NCBI GenBank assembly: GCA_017524615.1
Contig: JAFXVJ010000007.1
Coordinates: 62,001-126,000, forward strand
Reading direction: 5' to 3'
Length of the DNA stretch: 64,000 nt
DNA from: Clostridia bacterium
GTDB taxonomy: Bacteria > Bacillota > Clostridia > Christensenellales > Aristaeellaceae
The translations under genes and the position numbers were made by a program. Shown piece by piece: positions 7,969 through 17,400 of this stretch; the stretch's first letter is position 1, and every line of letters starts with the position of its first letter. The notes below the pieces were generated by a model that was not told where the DNA came from, searched no databases, and saw only the letters and a program-made list of their open reading frames with translations.

Positions 7969-9021
7969 CTATTCCTTATCGCCTTCGTCGTCCTCCTCGT
8001 CGGCCAGGAGTTCGTCGGGATCGTTCTCGGCAATTTCCTCGATTTCGGCCAGCGCCTCGTCTTGGGTCAGGCCCTCTTCGGCGGCGTACTCCATGATGGA
8101 TTCCTCGTCCGGGGCGTCGGAATCCAGATCTGGGTCGCCGTCGGGAGCGGCATTGGCCGCGGCCGATGCATCCGCCTCATCGCCCTTGAGCTTTTTGGCG
8201 GGCCTGACCGCGGCCGGCGCCCGCTGCACGTCGGTCAGGGGATAATCCTTCTGCTCGAAGCTGTCCCCCTTGGGCAGGCGGACCCGCACCGTTTCTTTCA
8301 GGATGTTCAGGTCGATCACGATGCCGGCCCCGTCGGGGGTGATGACCTCCTTGCCCACCCGGGGCATGCGCTTGCGGGTGGCCTCGTAGTGATCTTCCTC
8401 GTATTTGAGGCAGCACATCAGCCGGCCGCACACGCCGGAAATCTTGGTGGGATTGAGGGACAGGCTCTGCTCCTTAGCCATTTTGATGGACACTGGCTGG
8501 AAATCGCCCAGGAACTGAGCGCAGCACACCGGCCGGCCGCACAGGCCCAGACCGCCCATCATCTTGGCCTCGTCCCGCACGCCGATCTGGCGCAGCTCGA
8601 TGCGGGTGTGGAACTGGGAGGCCAGATCCTTGACCAGCGCGCGGAAATCCACCCGCTTGTCAGAGGTGAAATAGAACAAGATCTTGGAATTGTCGAAGGT
8701 GTATTCGCAGCCCACCAGCTTCATTTGCAGCTTGTGCTCGTCCACCTTTTTCTGGCACGTGGCCATGGCGTCCTTTTCCCGGGCGCGATTGTCCAACTGG
8801 TGCTGGGCATCCTCCGGCGTGGCGATGCGGATCACCCGGCGCAGCGGCGGGGTGATTTCCTCGTCGCCGACCTCCTTTACGCCCGTTACCACCTCGCCGT
8901 ATTCCATGCCGCGCACTGTTTCCACAATGACGGCGTCCCCGGCGGTGGGCCACAGGGGGCCGGGATCGAAATAATAGAGCTTGCCTGCGTTCCTGAACCG
9001 AACGCCGATTACACTTGCCAT
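7969..9021 (-). CDS. ricT: PSP1-domain protein RicT (YaaT), RNA-processing regulator
   Basis: RicT belongs to the Y-complex (RicA-RicF-RicT), which in Bacillus carries 4Fe-4S clusters and directs RNase Y maturation of mRNAs. Residues 1-205 are the PSP1 domain, with cysteine groups GLCGRPVCC (C161, C166, C167) and GVCGRLMCC (C198, C203, C204). A basic linker near 229-250 is followed by an acidic, low-complexity tail (about 260-350) that is longer than in Bacillus. It overlaps the holB end by 13 bp, and the gene order darA-holB-ricT matches other Firmicutes. The ATG at 9021 is preceded by GGAGGAAGC. Confidence 0.93.
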   Translation of the reverse strand: MASVIGVRFRNAGKLYYFDPGPLWPTAGDAVIVETVRGMEYGEVVTGVKEVGDEEITPPLRRVIRIATPEDAQHQLDNRAREKDAMATCQKKVDEHKLQMKLVGCEYTFDNSKILFYFTSDKRVDFRALVKDLASQFHTRIELRQIGVRDEAKMMGGLGLCGRPVCCAQFLGDFQPVSIKMAKEQSLSLNPTKISGVCGRLMCCLKYEEDHYEATRKRMPRVGKEVITPDGAGIVIDLNILKETVRVRLPKGDSFEQKDYPLTDVQRAPAAVRPAKKLKGDEADASAAANAAPDGDPDLDSDAPDEESIMEYAAEEGLTQDEALAEIEEIAENDPDELLADEEDDEGDKE

Positions 9022-9971
9022 TTGCTTGCTTCCTCCGATATGGTTTGCAAAAGTCCTTCCGACAGAGCGGCCCAGCCCACGTTGGCGTTTTTTTGCCGCC
9101 GGGCGTCCATGATGGCCGTCAGAATATTCAGCAGGCTTTCCGGCGGCGCGGTCCGCCAGCGGGAAGGGGCTTCTTCCCCCTCCAGGGGCGCGCCGGCCAG
9201 CTTTTCATGCAGCAGCGCGCGGATTTCCTGCTCCAGAATATTCAGCAGCCGGCTGCCCGCGTCTTTCTGATCCCGGAGTACCTGGGCGGCGCCGGGCAGA
9301 TCCGCGGCGCTTTCCACCGATAAAAAGCTGCGCCGCACCGTGTCCCGTGCAGCCCAATAGCTTTCATCCTCCTGCATTTGCAGGGCCAGGCCCGGGCTGC
9401 CCTCGCAGTAGAGCGCCAGGGCGTGGACCCGTTCCGCGGGGATGCCGCGGCCGCGCAGTAATTCCGCGATGCGCTCCTGGGACCATGGCTGCATGCGGAT
9501 CACCCGGCAGCGGGAGCGGATGGTGGGCAGCAAAGCCGTTTCAATATCCGCTGTCAGCAGGAAATACGTGTCCTCCTGGGCCTCTTCCAGGGTTTTGAGC
9601 AGGCAGTTTTGCGCCTGCGGGGTCATTCTTTCCGCGTTTTCGATGACCACCACCCGCCGTCCGCCCTCCAGGGCATGACGGCTGAGGGTGTCGATCATTT
9701 CGCGCAGGGCGTCGATTTTGATGGTCTTTTCCCGGGGCGCCGGAGCGGGAAACAGGGCGTCCGGATGGGTGCGGGCGGCAAACCGGCGGCAGTCCCGGCA
9801 TTGGCCGCAGGGCCTGTCCCCACTGCCGGTGCACAGCAAACCCTGCGCCAGCAGCCCGGCCAGCGTTTTTTTGCCGATGCCGGCCTCGCCGATCAGCAGG
9901 GTGGCGTGGGCCATGCGCCCGGAAAGAAAATCGTGATAAAGGGCGAGGAGCGCGTCACTCCCCGCTGTCAT
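9009..9971 (-). CDS. holB: DNA polymerase III delta' subunit (clamp-loader)
   Basis: HolB is part of the clamp loader that places the sliding clamp on DNA. The 320-residue protein has the P-loop-like GEAGIGKKT near residues 29-37, a four-cysteine zinc module (first Cys in LLCTG, then CGQCRDC), NAERMTPQAQNCLLKTLEE (sensor/AAA+ region) and PTIRSRC with the arginine-finger-like SRC motif. The C-terminus is the collar domain. The start is uncertain: ATG at 9971 is chosen, but TTG at 10013, overlapping darA by 14 bp, is possible. It sits between darA and ricT in one minus-strand unit. Confidence 0.92.
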   Translation of the reverse strand: MTAGSDALLALYHDFLSGRMAHATLLIGEAGIGKKTLAGLLAQGLLCTGSGDRPCGQCRDCRRFAARTHPDALFPAPAPREKTIKIDALREMIDTLSRHALEGGRRVVVIENAERMTPQAQNCLLKTLEEAQEDTYFLLTADIETALLPTIRSRCRVIRMQPWSQERIAELLRGRGIPAERVHALALYCEGSPGLALQMQEDESYWAARDTVRRSFLSVESAADLPGAAQVLRDQKDAGSRLLNILEQEIRALLHEKLAGAPLEGEEAPSRWRTAPPESLLNILTAIMDARRQKNANVGWAALSEGLLQTISEEASKWQV

Positions 9972-9999
9972 GGACCGGATCGTCGGCCCCTGACACGCG

Positions 10000-10329
10000 T
10001 CAATACTTAACAAATTGATCCACCGTCATCACAAACACCGTCGCGCCGCCCACCGTCACCTCAATGGGAAAGGAAGCATACATGCCCGCCGTGCCGCCCA
10101 TGGTGATGGGGGAGGTGGCGATCTGCTTGCGGCTTTTGCACACTTTTTCAATGATACCCATGCAGGTCTGCAGCCGGGCGTCCTCCACGCCCGCCAGCAG
10201 GGTGGTGTTTCCGGATTTGAGGAAGCCGCCGGTGGTGGCCAGTTTGGTTACGCCGAAGCCTTCGTCCATCAGCGAATTGATCAAACGGGACGCGTCCTCG
10301 TCCTGAACGATCGCAATCACCAGCTTCAT
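10000..10329 (-). CDS. darA: Cyclic-di-AMP receptor DarA (PstA/YaaQ)
   Basis: The 109-residue PII-like protein binds cyclic di-AMP as a trimer. Sequence hallmarks are the opening MKLVIAIVQDEDA, the FGVTKLATTGGFLKSGNTTLLAGVED loop region and the C-terminal GGATVFVMTVDQFVKY. The ATG is preceded by AAGGAGG. The gene is first in an operon with holB and ricT; the YaaR gene usually found between darA and holB in Bacillus is absent. Its output partner in this organism cannot be told from the sequence. Confidence 0.95.
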   Translation of the reverse strand: MKLVIAIVQDEDASRLINSLMDEGFGVTKLATTGGFLKSGNTTLLAGVEDARLQTCMGIIEKVCKSRKQIATSPITMGGTAGMYASFPIEVTVGGATVFVMTVDQFVKY

Positions 10330-10398
10330 GGGCTTTCTGCCTCCTTATCAGCAAAATCAATGCGCTGTTCACGCGGAAAAGAAGGAATCCTTGGGGCC

Positions 10399-10427
10399 AT
10401 TATACAGCATTTTTGCAAAAATATCAA
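10399..10427 (-). promoter_or_regulatory. Sigma-70 promoter for darA-holB-ricT
   Basis: On the minus strand TTGATA (10422-10427) and a perfect TATAAT (10399-10404) are 17 bp apart. Confidence 0.75.
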
Positions 10428-10440
10428 TGGGGGAAGCAAC

Positions 10441-10469
10441 TTGACATCGGCGGCCTTTTCCGCTACAGT
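10441..10469 (+). promoter_or_regulatory. Sigma-70 promoter for the first PIG-L gene
   Basis: TTGACA (10441-10446) and TACAGT (10464-10469) with a 17-bp spacer. It diverges from the darA promoter, with only 13 bp between their -35 boxes. Confidence 0.65.
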
Positions 10470-10516
10470 ATGGAAGGGCTGCCCCACTCAAAAGAACAAG
10501 GAGATGCGATGAAGCG

Positions 10517-12271
10517 ATGCGTATGGGATTTTTACGGCACGGCGCTGCGGGAAAGCGGGCGCTTTGCCTGACGGCGGCGCTGCTGACGGCGCTGCTGCTG
10601 TGTGCCCCGGCGCTGGCCGATGACAGCCAGCCTGCGCCGCCTTCCTACCGCCATGTGTGCATGCCGTCCAAAAGCGCCGGCGGCGCCACCGTTTATGCCC
10701 AACCCGGCACGTCCTCTGCGGTGATCACCAAAATTTCCGCCGCGGGAGAACTGGTGGTGGTGGGCGAAACCAGCAATTATTACCGCGTGCTGGTGGGCGA
10801 CCAATTGGGCTATGTGCAGAAAGAAATGGTACGCCTGACTGCGCGGGCGGACAGCGAAGCGCTGCCGGAGGCCATCCTGGGCACGGCGGCGCTGGAGGAT
10901 CCCATTCCCAAATTGTTCAGCAATTACCTGGTCCTCACGGGCAGCATCGTATCGGACGTGCCGGTGGACACGCTGTTCGCCTATCTGTGGGATGAAAGGC
11001 ATTTCACGGTGGAAAAGGCGTATATGCGCACGCTGGAACGGCCGGCCGCTTCCATTTCCGCCTCCACCCTGAAAAGCTTCCTGCCCATCGGCAACGTGGA
11101 TGGCGGACGCAAGACCCTGGTGATCCAGGGCGCCGCCAACGGGGAGCTGCGGGTGCTGTTCCGCTCGCCGGTTTACATCCGGGGCAAGCAGGAGGATCCC
11201 TCCAGCGTGACGGGCATGTGCGCGGGCCTCAATGACGCGTTGCTGGATACCAAAGTATCCACCGCCTGGATGCCCACCAAGAGGCAGCCCGCGCTGACGG
11301 TGACCATTCCGGAGGCGGCCGACGCCACGCTGATGACCATCGAGTGGAAGGTGATCCCCGACAGCTTCACGGTGGAACTGTACGGCGACGGGAACCGGCT
11401 GATTTCCAGCGATATCCGGGAAACGGGGCGCTATGTCGACTGGGTGGCCTTGACCCGGGAGGTGCGCACGGTGACGGTTGCTCCCGTGGGCGAGGAGGCG
11501 GGCATATCCACCCTGCGGGTCTACGGGCAGACCTATTCCCGCCACGCGGTGCAGCAGTGGGAGGATATTCCGGAAAAGATCGACATCCTGGCGGTGTCCA
11601 CCCACCAGGATGACGAATTCCTGTTCCTGGGCGGCACCATCCCCTACTACAGCTGGCGGGACGATGTGACGCTGGCGGTTATGTACATGACCGACGGCGG
11701 CCGCATGCGCATGCGCGAGGCGCTGGAAGGCCTGTGGACGGCGGGCCTGCGCTATTATCCCATCACCCTGGGCATGGAGGACAAGTATTCCCTGAACAGG
11801 GATCAGGCCGGAGGCCGATGGAAAAAATACGATCCGGCAGCCCTGGTGGTGCGCGCCCTGCGGCGCTATAAGCCCGAAGTGATCGTGTGCCAGGATTTTA
11901 ACGGCGAATACGGCCATGGGCAGCACCAGTATACGGTGCAATTGCTGTCGGAATGCCTGGCGCTGGCCAACGACCCCACTTTCGATCCCGCATCCGCCGC
12001 GCAGTACGGGGTGTGGCAGGTGAAGAAAATGTACAGCCACCTGTATCCGGAAAACCAGATCAGGATGAAATGGGATCAGCCCCTGGATTCCACCGGGGTG
12101 ATCACGCCCATGTTCCTGGCCAAGGAGGCCTATGACAAGCACCGCACCCAGCAGGCCAGCTTCAGCATGGAATACCACGGCGAACTGTACGACAACACCA
12201 TGTTCGGCCTGTATTACAGCGCTGTCGGGCCTGATGTGGAAAAGAACGATTTCATGGAGAACGTCCGCTGA
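10517..12271 (+). CDS. Secreted PIG-L family deacetylase with SH3-like domain
   Basis: The 584-residue protein has a signal peptide (residues about 14-35, ending ALA-DD), a bacterial SH3-like domain (about 48-110) that often binds cell wall, a beta-rich middle region, and a C-terminal PIG-L/LmbE-type domain. The metal motif reads HQDDE (H363-E367) where the family usually has HPDDE; a later His cluster in NGEYGHGQHQ may supply the third metal ligand. Family members deacetylate N-acetylglucosamine-containing substrates; the substrate here is unknown. A paralog with HPDDE is at 36824-38020. The start at 10517 has AAGGAG 13 nt upstream, rather far; ATG at 10523 is the alternative. Confidence 0.87.
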   Translation: MRMGFLRHGAAGKRALCLTAALLTALLLCAPALADDSQPAPPSYRHVCMPSKSAGGATVYAQPGTSSAVITKISAAGELVVVGETSNYYRVLVGDQLGYVQKEMVRLTARADSEALPEAILGTAALEDPIPKLFSNYLVLTGSIVSDVPVDTLFAYLWDERHFTVEKAYMRTLERPAASISASTLKSFLPIGNVDGGRKTLVIQGAANGELRVLFRSPVYIRGKQEDPSSVTGMCAGLNDALLDTKVSTAWMPTKRQPALTVTIPEAADATLMTIEWKVIPDSFTVELYGDGNRLISSDIRETGRYVDWVALTREVRTVTVAPVGEEAGISTLRVYGQTYSRHAVQQWEDIPEKIDILAVSTHQDDEFLFLGGTIPYYSWRDDVTLAVMYMTDGGRMRMREALEGLWTAGLRYYPITLGMEDKYSLNRDQAGGRWKKYDPAALVVRALRRYKPEVIVCQDFNGEYGHGQHQYTVQLLSECLALANDPTFDPASAAQYGVWQVKKMYSHLYPENQIRMKWDQPLDSTGVITPMFLAKEAYDKHRTQQASFSMEYHGELYDNTMFGLYYSAVGPDVEKNDFMENVR

Positions 12272-12286
12272 CCGCCCGGACGGCAC

Positions 12287-12315
12287 TTGTCAATTCCTTG
12301 CTTATATGATAAAAT
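12287..12315 (+). promoter_or_regulatory. Sigma-70 promoter for the plsX operon
   Basis: TTGTCA (12287-12292) and TAAAAT (12310-12315) separated by 17 bp, about 43 bp before the plsX start. Confidence 0.7.
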
Positions 12316-12358
12316 AATATGTCTTTTTGCAAGGCTTTTTTGCGAAGGAGTGGAAGCC

Positions 12359-13369
12359 ATGGTTCATGTGTATCTGGATGCCATGGGCGGGGACGACGCC
12401 CCGCAGTGTGTGGTGGACGGCGCGGCGGAGGCCCTTCGGGCGGACAGCGACCTGAAAATAACCCTGGGCGGCCCTGCGGCACAGGTGGAAAAGCTGCTGG
12501 TGAATATGGACGATGTGCGTTCCCGCATCACCGTGGACGACTGCCCCGAAATCATCACCAACCACGACGCGCCGGTGATGGCCATCCGGCAGAAAAAGCA
12601 GTCTGCCCAGGTGAAGGGGATGCTGCTGGTGCGGGACGGGGGAGCGGACGCCTTTGTGTCCGCAGGATCCACCGGGGCCACCCTGGCCGGCGGGATGTTC
12701 CGGCTGGGCCGGATCCCGGGGGTGGAGCGCCCGGCCCTGGCGCCTTTGCTGCCCAATGGCAAGGGCCATTTCTGCCTCATTGACTGCGGCGCCAATGTGG
12801 ATTGCCTGCCGGCCTACCTGCCCCAGTTCGGGGTGATGGGCGCGGCTTATGTGAGGTGCGTGCTGGATATCGCCGATCCCCGGGTGGGCCTGGTGAACAT
12901 CGGGGCGGAGAGTGAAAAGGGCAACGCGCTGGTGAAGTCGGCCTATCCCCTGATGGAAAAGGCGCCTTTCCGGTTCATCGGCAACGTGGAGGGACGGGAC
13001 ATCACCGCGGATCTGGCCGATGTGGTGGTGTGCGATGGCTTTTCCGGCAACCTGATCCTCAAATTCATGGAGGGCGTGGCCGGCACGCTGATGGGCATCA
13101 TCAAAAAAGAAATGATGGCTGACTTCCGGGGGAAAATGGGCGGCCTGATCGCCAAGCCCGCTTTCCGTCGGGTAAAAAAAGTGATGGATTACACCGAGGT
13201 GGGCGGCGCGCCCCTGCTGGGCGTGAAAGGCGTGGTGGTCAAAGCCCACGGCTCCAGCAATGCCCACGCCATCGCATGCGCGATCCGCCAGGCCACGACC
13301 ATGAAGCGCCGGGGCCTGGTTGATGCCATAGAGAACGAGATTTCAAAGCAATTGCAGCAAGCGGAATGA
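12359..13369 (+). CDS. plsX: Phosphate acyltransferase
   Basis: PlsX makes acyl-phosphate from acyl-ACP, the first step of phospholipid synthesis with PlsY. The 336-residue protein begins YLDAMGGDDAP, contains the loop SAGSTGATLAGGMFRLGRI near residues 101-119, and CDGFSGNLILKFMEG near 227-241, all PlsX hallmarks. The start at 12359 has GAAGGAGT upstream; the earlier in-frame codons overlap the promoter. Here plsX is followed directly by acpP and then rnc-smc-ftsY; fabD and fabG, which sit between plsX and acpP in Bacillus, are absent. Confidence 0.96.
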   Translation: MVHVYLDAMGGDDAPQCVVDGAAEALRADSDLKITLGGPAAQVEKLLVNMDDVRSRITVDDCPEIITNHDAPVMAIRQKKQSAQVKGMLLVRDGGADAFVSAGSTGATLAGGMFRLGRIPGVERPALAPLLPNGKGHFCLIDCGANVDCLPAYLPQFGVMGAAYVRCVLDIADPRVGLVNIGAESEKGNALVKSAYPLMEKAPFRFIGNVEGRDITADLADVVVCDGFSGNLILKFMEGVAGTLMGIIKKEMMADFRGKMGGLIAKPAFRRVKKVMDYTEVGGAPLLGVKGVVVKAHGSSNAHAIACAIRQATTMKRRGLVDAIENEISKQLQQAE

Positions 13370-13389
13370 AAAAAGGAGGAAAAAGGATC

Positions 13390-13617
13390 ATGGTGTACGA
13401 AACAGTGGCCGGCATGATTGCCAAGCAGTTGAAGATGGATGTGAAGGATATCACCCCCGACAAGCGCCTGGTGGAGGATCTGAAGGCCGACAGCGCCAAC
13501 GTGATGGTGCTGATCATGGACCTGGAGGACGAGTTCAACATGACGGTGGACGATTCCGCCATCACCACCCTGCGCACGGTGGGCGATGTGGTGAAATATA
13601 TCGAAGAGCGGCAATGA
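13390..13617 (+). CDS. acpP: Acyl carrier protein with variant phosphopantetheine site
   Basis: The 75-residue protein carries growing acyl chains on 4'-phosphopantetheine attached to Ser35. The attachment site reads KADSANVMVLIMDLEDEF; the serine is present, but the residues after it (Ala-Asn) differ from the usual DSL(D). Helix lengths and the acidic character are otherwise normal. The start at 13390 follows AGGAGGAAAAAGGATC; the frame continues upstream to 13366, which would overlap plsX. It is probably co-transcribed with plsX and rnc. Confidence 0.9.
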   Translation: MVYETVAGMIAKQLKMDVKDITPDKRLVEDLKADSANVMVLIMDLEDEFNMTVDDSAITTLRTVGDVVKYIEERQ

Positions 13618-13678
13618 TCTTGTCCGCGGCGGATCTGGGCGGCGCGTTCACGGGTGCGTGGACGCGCCGTCCGTCAGG

Positions 13679-13737
13679 CTGCTTTCAGATAAGGCTGAGC
13701 CCAGGGATGCGCCCCGGTCAGCCTTATCTGAGCGCAG
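13679..13737 (+). promoter_or_regulatory. Long hairpin in the rnc leader
   Basis: A perfect 13-bp stem (13686-13698 with 13718-13730) is extended by a 3/3 internal loop and four more pairs (CTGC with GCAG). It lies 21 nt before rnc and has no T-tract, so it is not a typical terminator. Its position suggests an RNase III target in its own mRNA, as known for E. coli rnc (inference). Confidence 0.5.
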
Positions 13738-13758
13738 AAACAAACGGAGGACAGCAAT

Positions 13759-14421
13759 ATGGCGGATTTTTCGGCGCTGCAGCAGGCCATCGGCTACCGA
13801 TTCACCCGGCAGGGGCTGCTGAAGCAGGCGCTGACCCATCCTTCCCTGGGGCACAATCATAACCAGCGCCTGGAATTCCTGGGCGACGCGGTGCTGGAAT
13901 TGTGCGTCAGCGAGAAAATATACGAAAACCATCCGGAAATGCAGGAAGGCGCCATGACGCGCCTGAGGCAGAAGCTGGTGCGGGAAGAAAAACTGGCGCA
14001 GATCGCCCGGGAAATCCGGCTGGGGAACGCGCTGCTGATGGATAAAAGCTGCGTGGTCACCGGCGGGCGGGACAACCCCTCCGTGCTGTGCGACGCCTTT
14101 GAGGCGGTGCTGGCGGCTGTATACCTGGACGGCGGCATCGAAGAGGCCCGGGCCATGGTCGCCCGCCTGATCGGCGACTGTACGGAAAGCGGGGAAAACG
14201 ACGCGAAAAGCGCCCTGCAGGAGTATTTGCAGGGCAAGGGCCATCCCATGCCGGCCTATGAAACCGTGGGGGAAGAGGGGCCGCCCCACGAGAGGATCTT
14301 CACCTCTGCCGTGCTGGTGGAGGGAAAAGAAATCGCCCGGGGCCAGGGCACCAGCAAAAAACGCGCCGAGCAGGAAGCTGCCCGGATCGCGCTGCAAATG
14401 ATCACACGTGCGGGGGAATAA
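13759..14421 (+). CDS. rnc: Ribonuclease III
   Basis: RNase III cuts double-stranded RNA, including rRNA precursors. The 220-residue protein has the signature NQRLEFLGDAVLE at residues 35-47, the second acidic cluster DAFEAVLAAVYLDGG near 115-129, and a C-terminal double-stranded RNA-binding domain (about 152-218) with SKKRAEQEAARIAL. The ATG at 13759 has GGAGGACAG upstream. It lies 6 bp before smc, in the conserved rnc-smc-ftsY order. A long hairpin in its leader may be a self-cleavage site. Confidence 0.97.
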   Translation: MADFSALQQAIGYRFTRQGLLKQALTHPSLGHNHNQRLEFLGDAVLELCVSEKIYENHPEMQEGAMTRLRQKLVREEKLAQIAREIRLGNALLMDKSCVVTGGRDNPSVLCDAFEAVLAAVYLDGGIEEARAMVARLIGDCTESGENDAKSALQEYLQGKGHPMPAYETVGEEGPPHERIFTSAVLVEGKEIARGQGTSKKRAEQEAARIALQMITRAGE

Positions 14422-14427
14422 AGGGAA

Positions 14428-17400
14428 ATGCGCCTGAAAAAGCTGGAAATCAACGGGTTCAAATCCTTTGCCGACCGGACGGAGATCGTGTTCAACCAGG
14501 GCATCACGGGCATCGTGGGCCCCAACGGATCGGGAAAGAGCAACATAGGCGACGCGGTGCGCTGGGTGCTGGGCGAGCAAAGCGCCCGGGTGCTGCGCGG
14601 CGCGAAAATGGAAGACGTCATCTTCGGCGGCACCGCCAAGCGCAAGCAGGCCTCCTATTGCGAGGTTTCTTTGGTATTCGATAACGAGGACGGCGCCCTG
14701 AAATCCAATTTCGCCGAGGTGGCGGTCACCCGGCGCGTGTACCGCAACGGGGACAGCGAATACTATCTGAATAAAACCGCCTGCCGCCTGAAGGACATTC
14801 TGGAGCTTTTCCGGGACACCGGCATCGGCCGGGACGGCTATTCCCTGATCGGCCAGGGCCGGATCGACGAGATCCTGTCCGCCAAGAGCGAGGATCGGCG
14901 CCAGGCCTTTGAAGAGGCTGCCGGCGTGATGACCTACCGTGTGCGCAAGGAGGAAGCGGAAAGAAAGCTGGCCCGCACCCGGGATAATCTGAGCCGCGTC
15001 AACGATATCCTGGAGGAGCTGGGCTCCCGGGTGGAGCCGCTGGAAAAGCAGGCGGCGGTGGCCAAGGAATACCTGGAACTGGCAGATCGTCTGCGCACCC
15101 TGGAAATCAACATCTTCCTGATCCGCCATGACAAGGTGAAGGAGCGCATTTTCGCCCTGGATCAGACGCTGGAAGGGCTTCGGGATATACTGCTGCATCA
15201 TGAAGCCCGGCTCAATGAAAACACGCATGAGCGGGAACAGCTGGACGAGGCTATTTCCTTGCTGGAGGAAGCGGTGGCCGGGGCCCGGCGGGAGCATCTG
15301 GCCGCCAATGATCTGCTATACGGGGCGCAGGCGGAGCGGGAGCGCACCGCGCACCTGATCCGGTCGGCCCGGGAAAACCTGGAGCGCATCACCGCCGAGC
15401 GCACGGAGGCGGAGCGCAAGCGGGAGGAGCTGCAGGCCCTGTTTGATCAGGGCGAGCAGGACGCCCGGGAAAGCGGCGACGCCCTGGAAAAAGCCCGGCA
15501 GGAGCTGGGACGGGAGCAGGACCGGCTGGATGCGTTCGTCACCGACGTTCAGGAAAAGGAACAGATCCTGGAAACCCACAAGGCGGACATCCTGTCGGCC
15601 ATGAACCGCCTGTCCGATGTACGCAGTCAGCAGGCCCGCCAGCAGGCCACCTGCGCCCAGATGAAAAAGCGGCTGGGCGAAATCGAGCAGGCGGTGAAGG
15701 AGAGCGGCGATAAGCAGCAGAGCCTGGTAAGCGCCCTGCGGGCAGCGGAGAGCCAGGCGGCGGAGGTGGAGGAGGGGCTCACGGCGCTGAAAAACGACGC
15801 CGCGGCCTGCGAAGGCCGGCTGCGCGCCCTGACCGCCCAAACCCAGGAAACCGCCGAGCGGGCCCAGAGCTTGAATGTAAAATATCAGGGGGATGTGAGC
15901 CGCCTCCGCCTGATGGAGGAAATGAGCCGGGAAATGGAGGGATACAACCAGTCCGTCCGCAAGGCTTTGGCTTACGCCCAGGGGGATAAAAGCGTCCGGG
16001 GCGTGGTGGCCCGGCTCATGCAGGTGCCCAAGGAACTGGAAACCGCCATTGACATGGTGCTGGGCGGCGCCCTGCAGAATATCATCACCGAGGATGAGGA
16101 GGCGGCCAAGCGCCTGATCGATTACCTGCGGGTGAATCGCCTGGGCCGCGCCACCTTCCTGCCCATGACCAGCGTCACCAGCCGGGTGCTGACACGGGAT
16201 GAACGGCGGCTGCTGTCCATGCCCGGGTGCCTGGGCGTGGCAAGCGAACTGATTTCTTATGCGCCGGAATACCGGGGCGTCATGGAGAACCTGCTGGGCC
16301 GGACCGTGATCGCCCGGGATCTGGACAGCGGCATTCCCATCATGCGGGCGGGGCATCACGCCTTCCGCCTGGTCACCCTCAGCGGCGACGTGATGCATTC
16401 CGGCGGCTCCATGACCGGCGGCACGGCGCAAAAAAGCGCCGTCAGCCTGCTGGGCCGGGAGCGGGAAATGAAGGAGCTGCAAAAGAACCTGGAGGGCGAA
16501 CGAAAGGATCTGGCCGCCCTGCGGGATCAGCTGACCCACATGCAGTCCCAGCGCGAGGATCTCAAGCGCCTGCGCAACGAGGCCATGGAAAGGGTGCACC
16601 AGGAAGAAATCGCCGTGGCCAGGGAGCAGGAGCGCGTGTTCAACGCCAAGGCGGAGCTGTCTGCCGCGGCGGAGCAATTGCAGCGCACCCGCGCCGCCCG
16701 GGAGCAATTAACCGAAAGCATCGCCGAAATTGAGCAGGATCTGGCCCGGGCCCAGTCCGCCGCCGACAGCCAAAGCATCGACCAGGAGGCCATGAACCGG
16801 AAAACCGAGGCGCTGCAAAAGGCCCTGTTTGACGCCCGGGAAAAGGCGGAAACGCAGCGGGACCTGGTGACAAAAATGCGTTTGCAGTACGCGGAGCTTT
16901 CCTATGCCCTGGATACCCTGCAGCGGGATAAGCAGCGCAGGGATCGGGAAATGGACGCCCTGTCACAGACGCTCATGCGTCTGGATGGGGAAAAGGAAGA
17001 ACGGGAACGCCAGATACGCGAGGCCGAACAGCAGCTGCGGCTTCAGGAACAGGACTGCCGGGAGCAGGAAAAGCAGGTGGCCCTGTGCCAGGAAAAGGTG
17101 GACGGCCTGGAAGCCCGCCGCCAGGAAAAGGCGGCCCGCCAGCGGGAATGCGTGCGCCTGAGCGAGGAAATCCATCAGGCGTACGACGAGGACAGCATGA
17201 AGCTGCATCGCACCGAGCTGAGCCGCGACCGGGCAGACAGCGAGCTGAAGGTGATGACCGACCACATTTTCAACACCTACGATCTCACCTATGCCAGCGC
17301 GGAGGAATTCCGTGCCGAGGGCAAATTTGAATTGGGCGCGGCGGATAAGGAGGCGGCGGGCCTGCGCAGCCGCATCCGGGAGATGGGCAACGTGAACGTG

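Noticed and set aside
7807-9270. 487-codon plus-strand frame across ricT
   Set aside because: It is opposite a clear ricT-holB pair, has no ribosome site and low-complexity translation.
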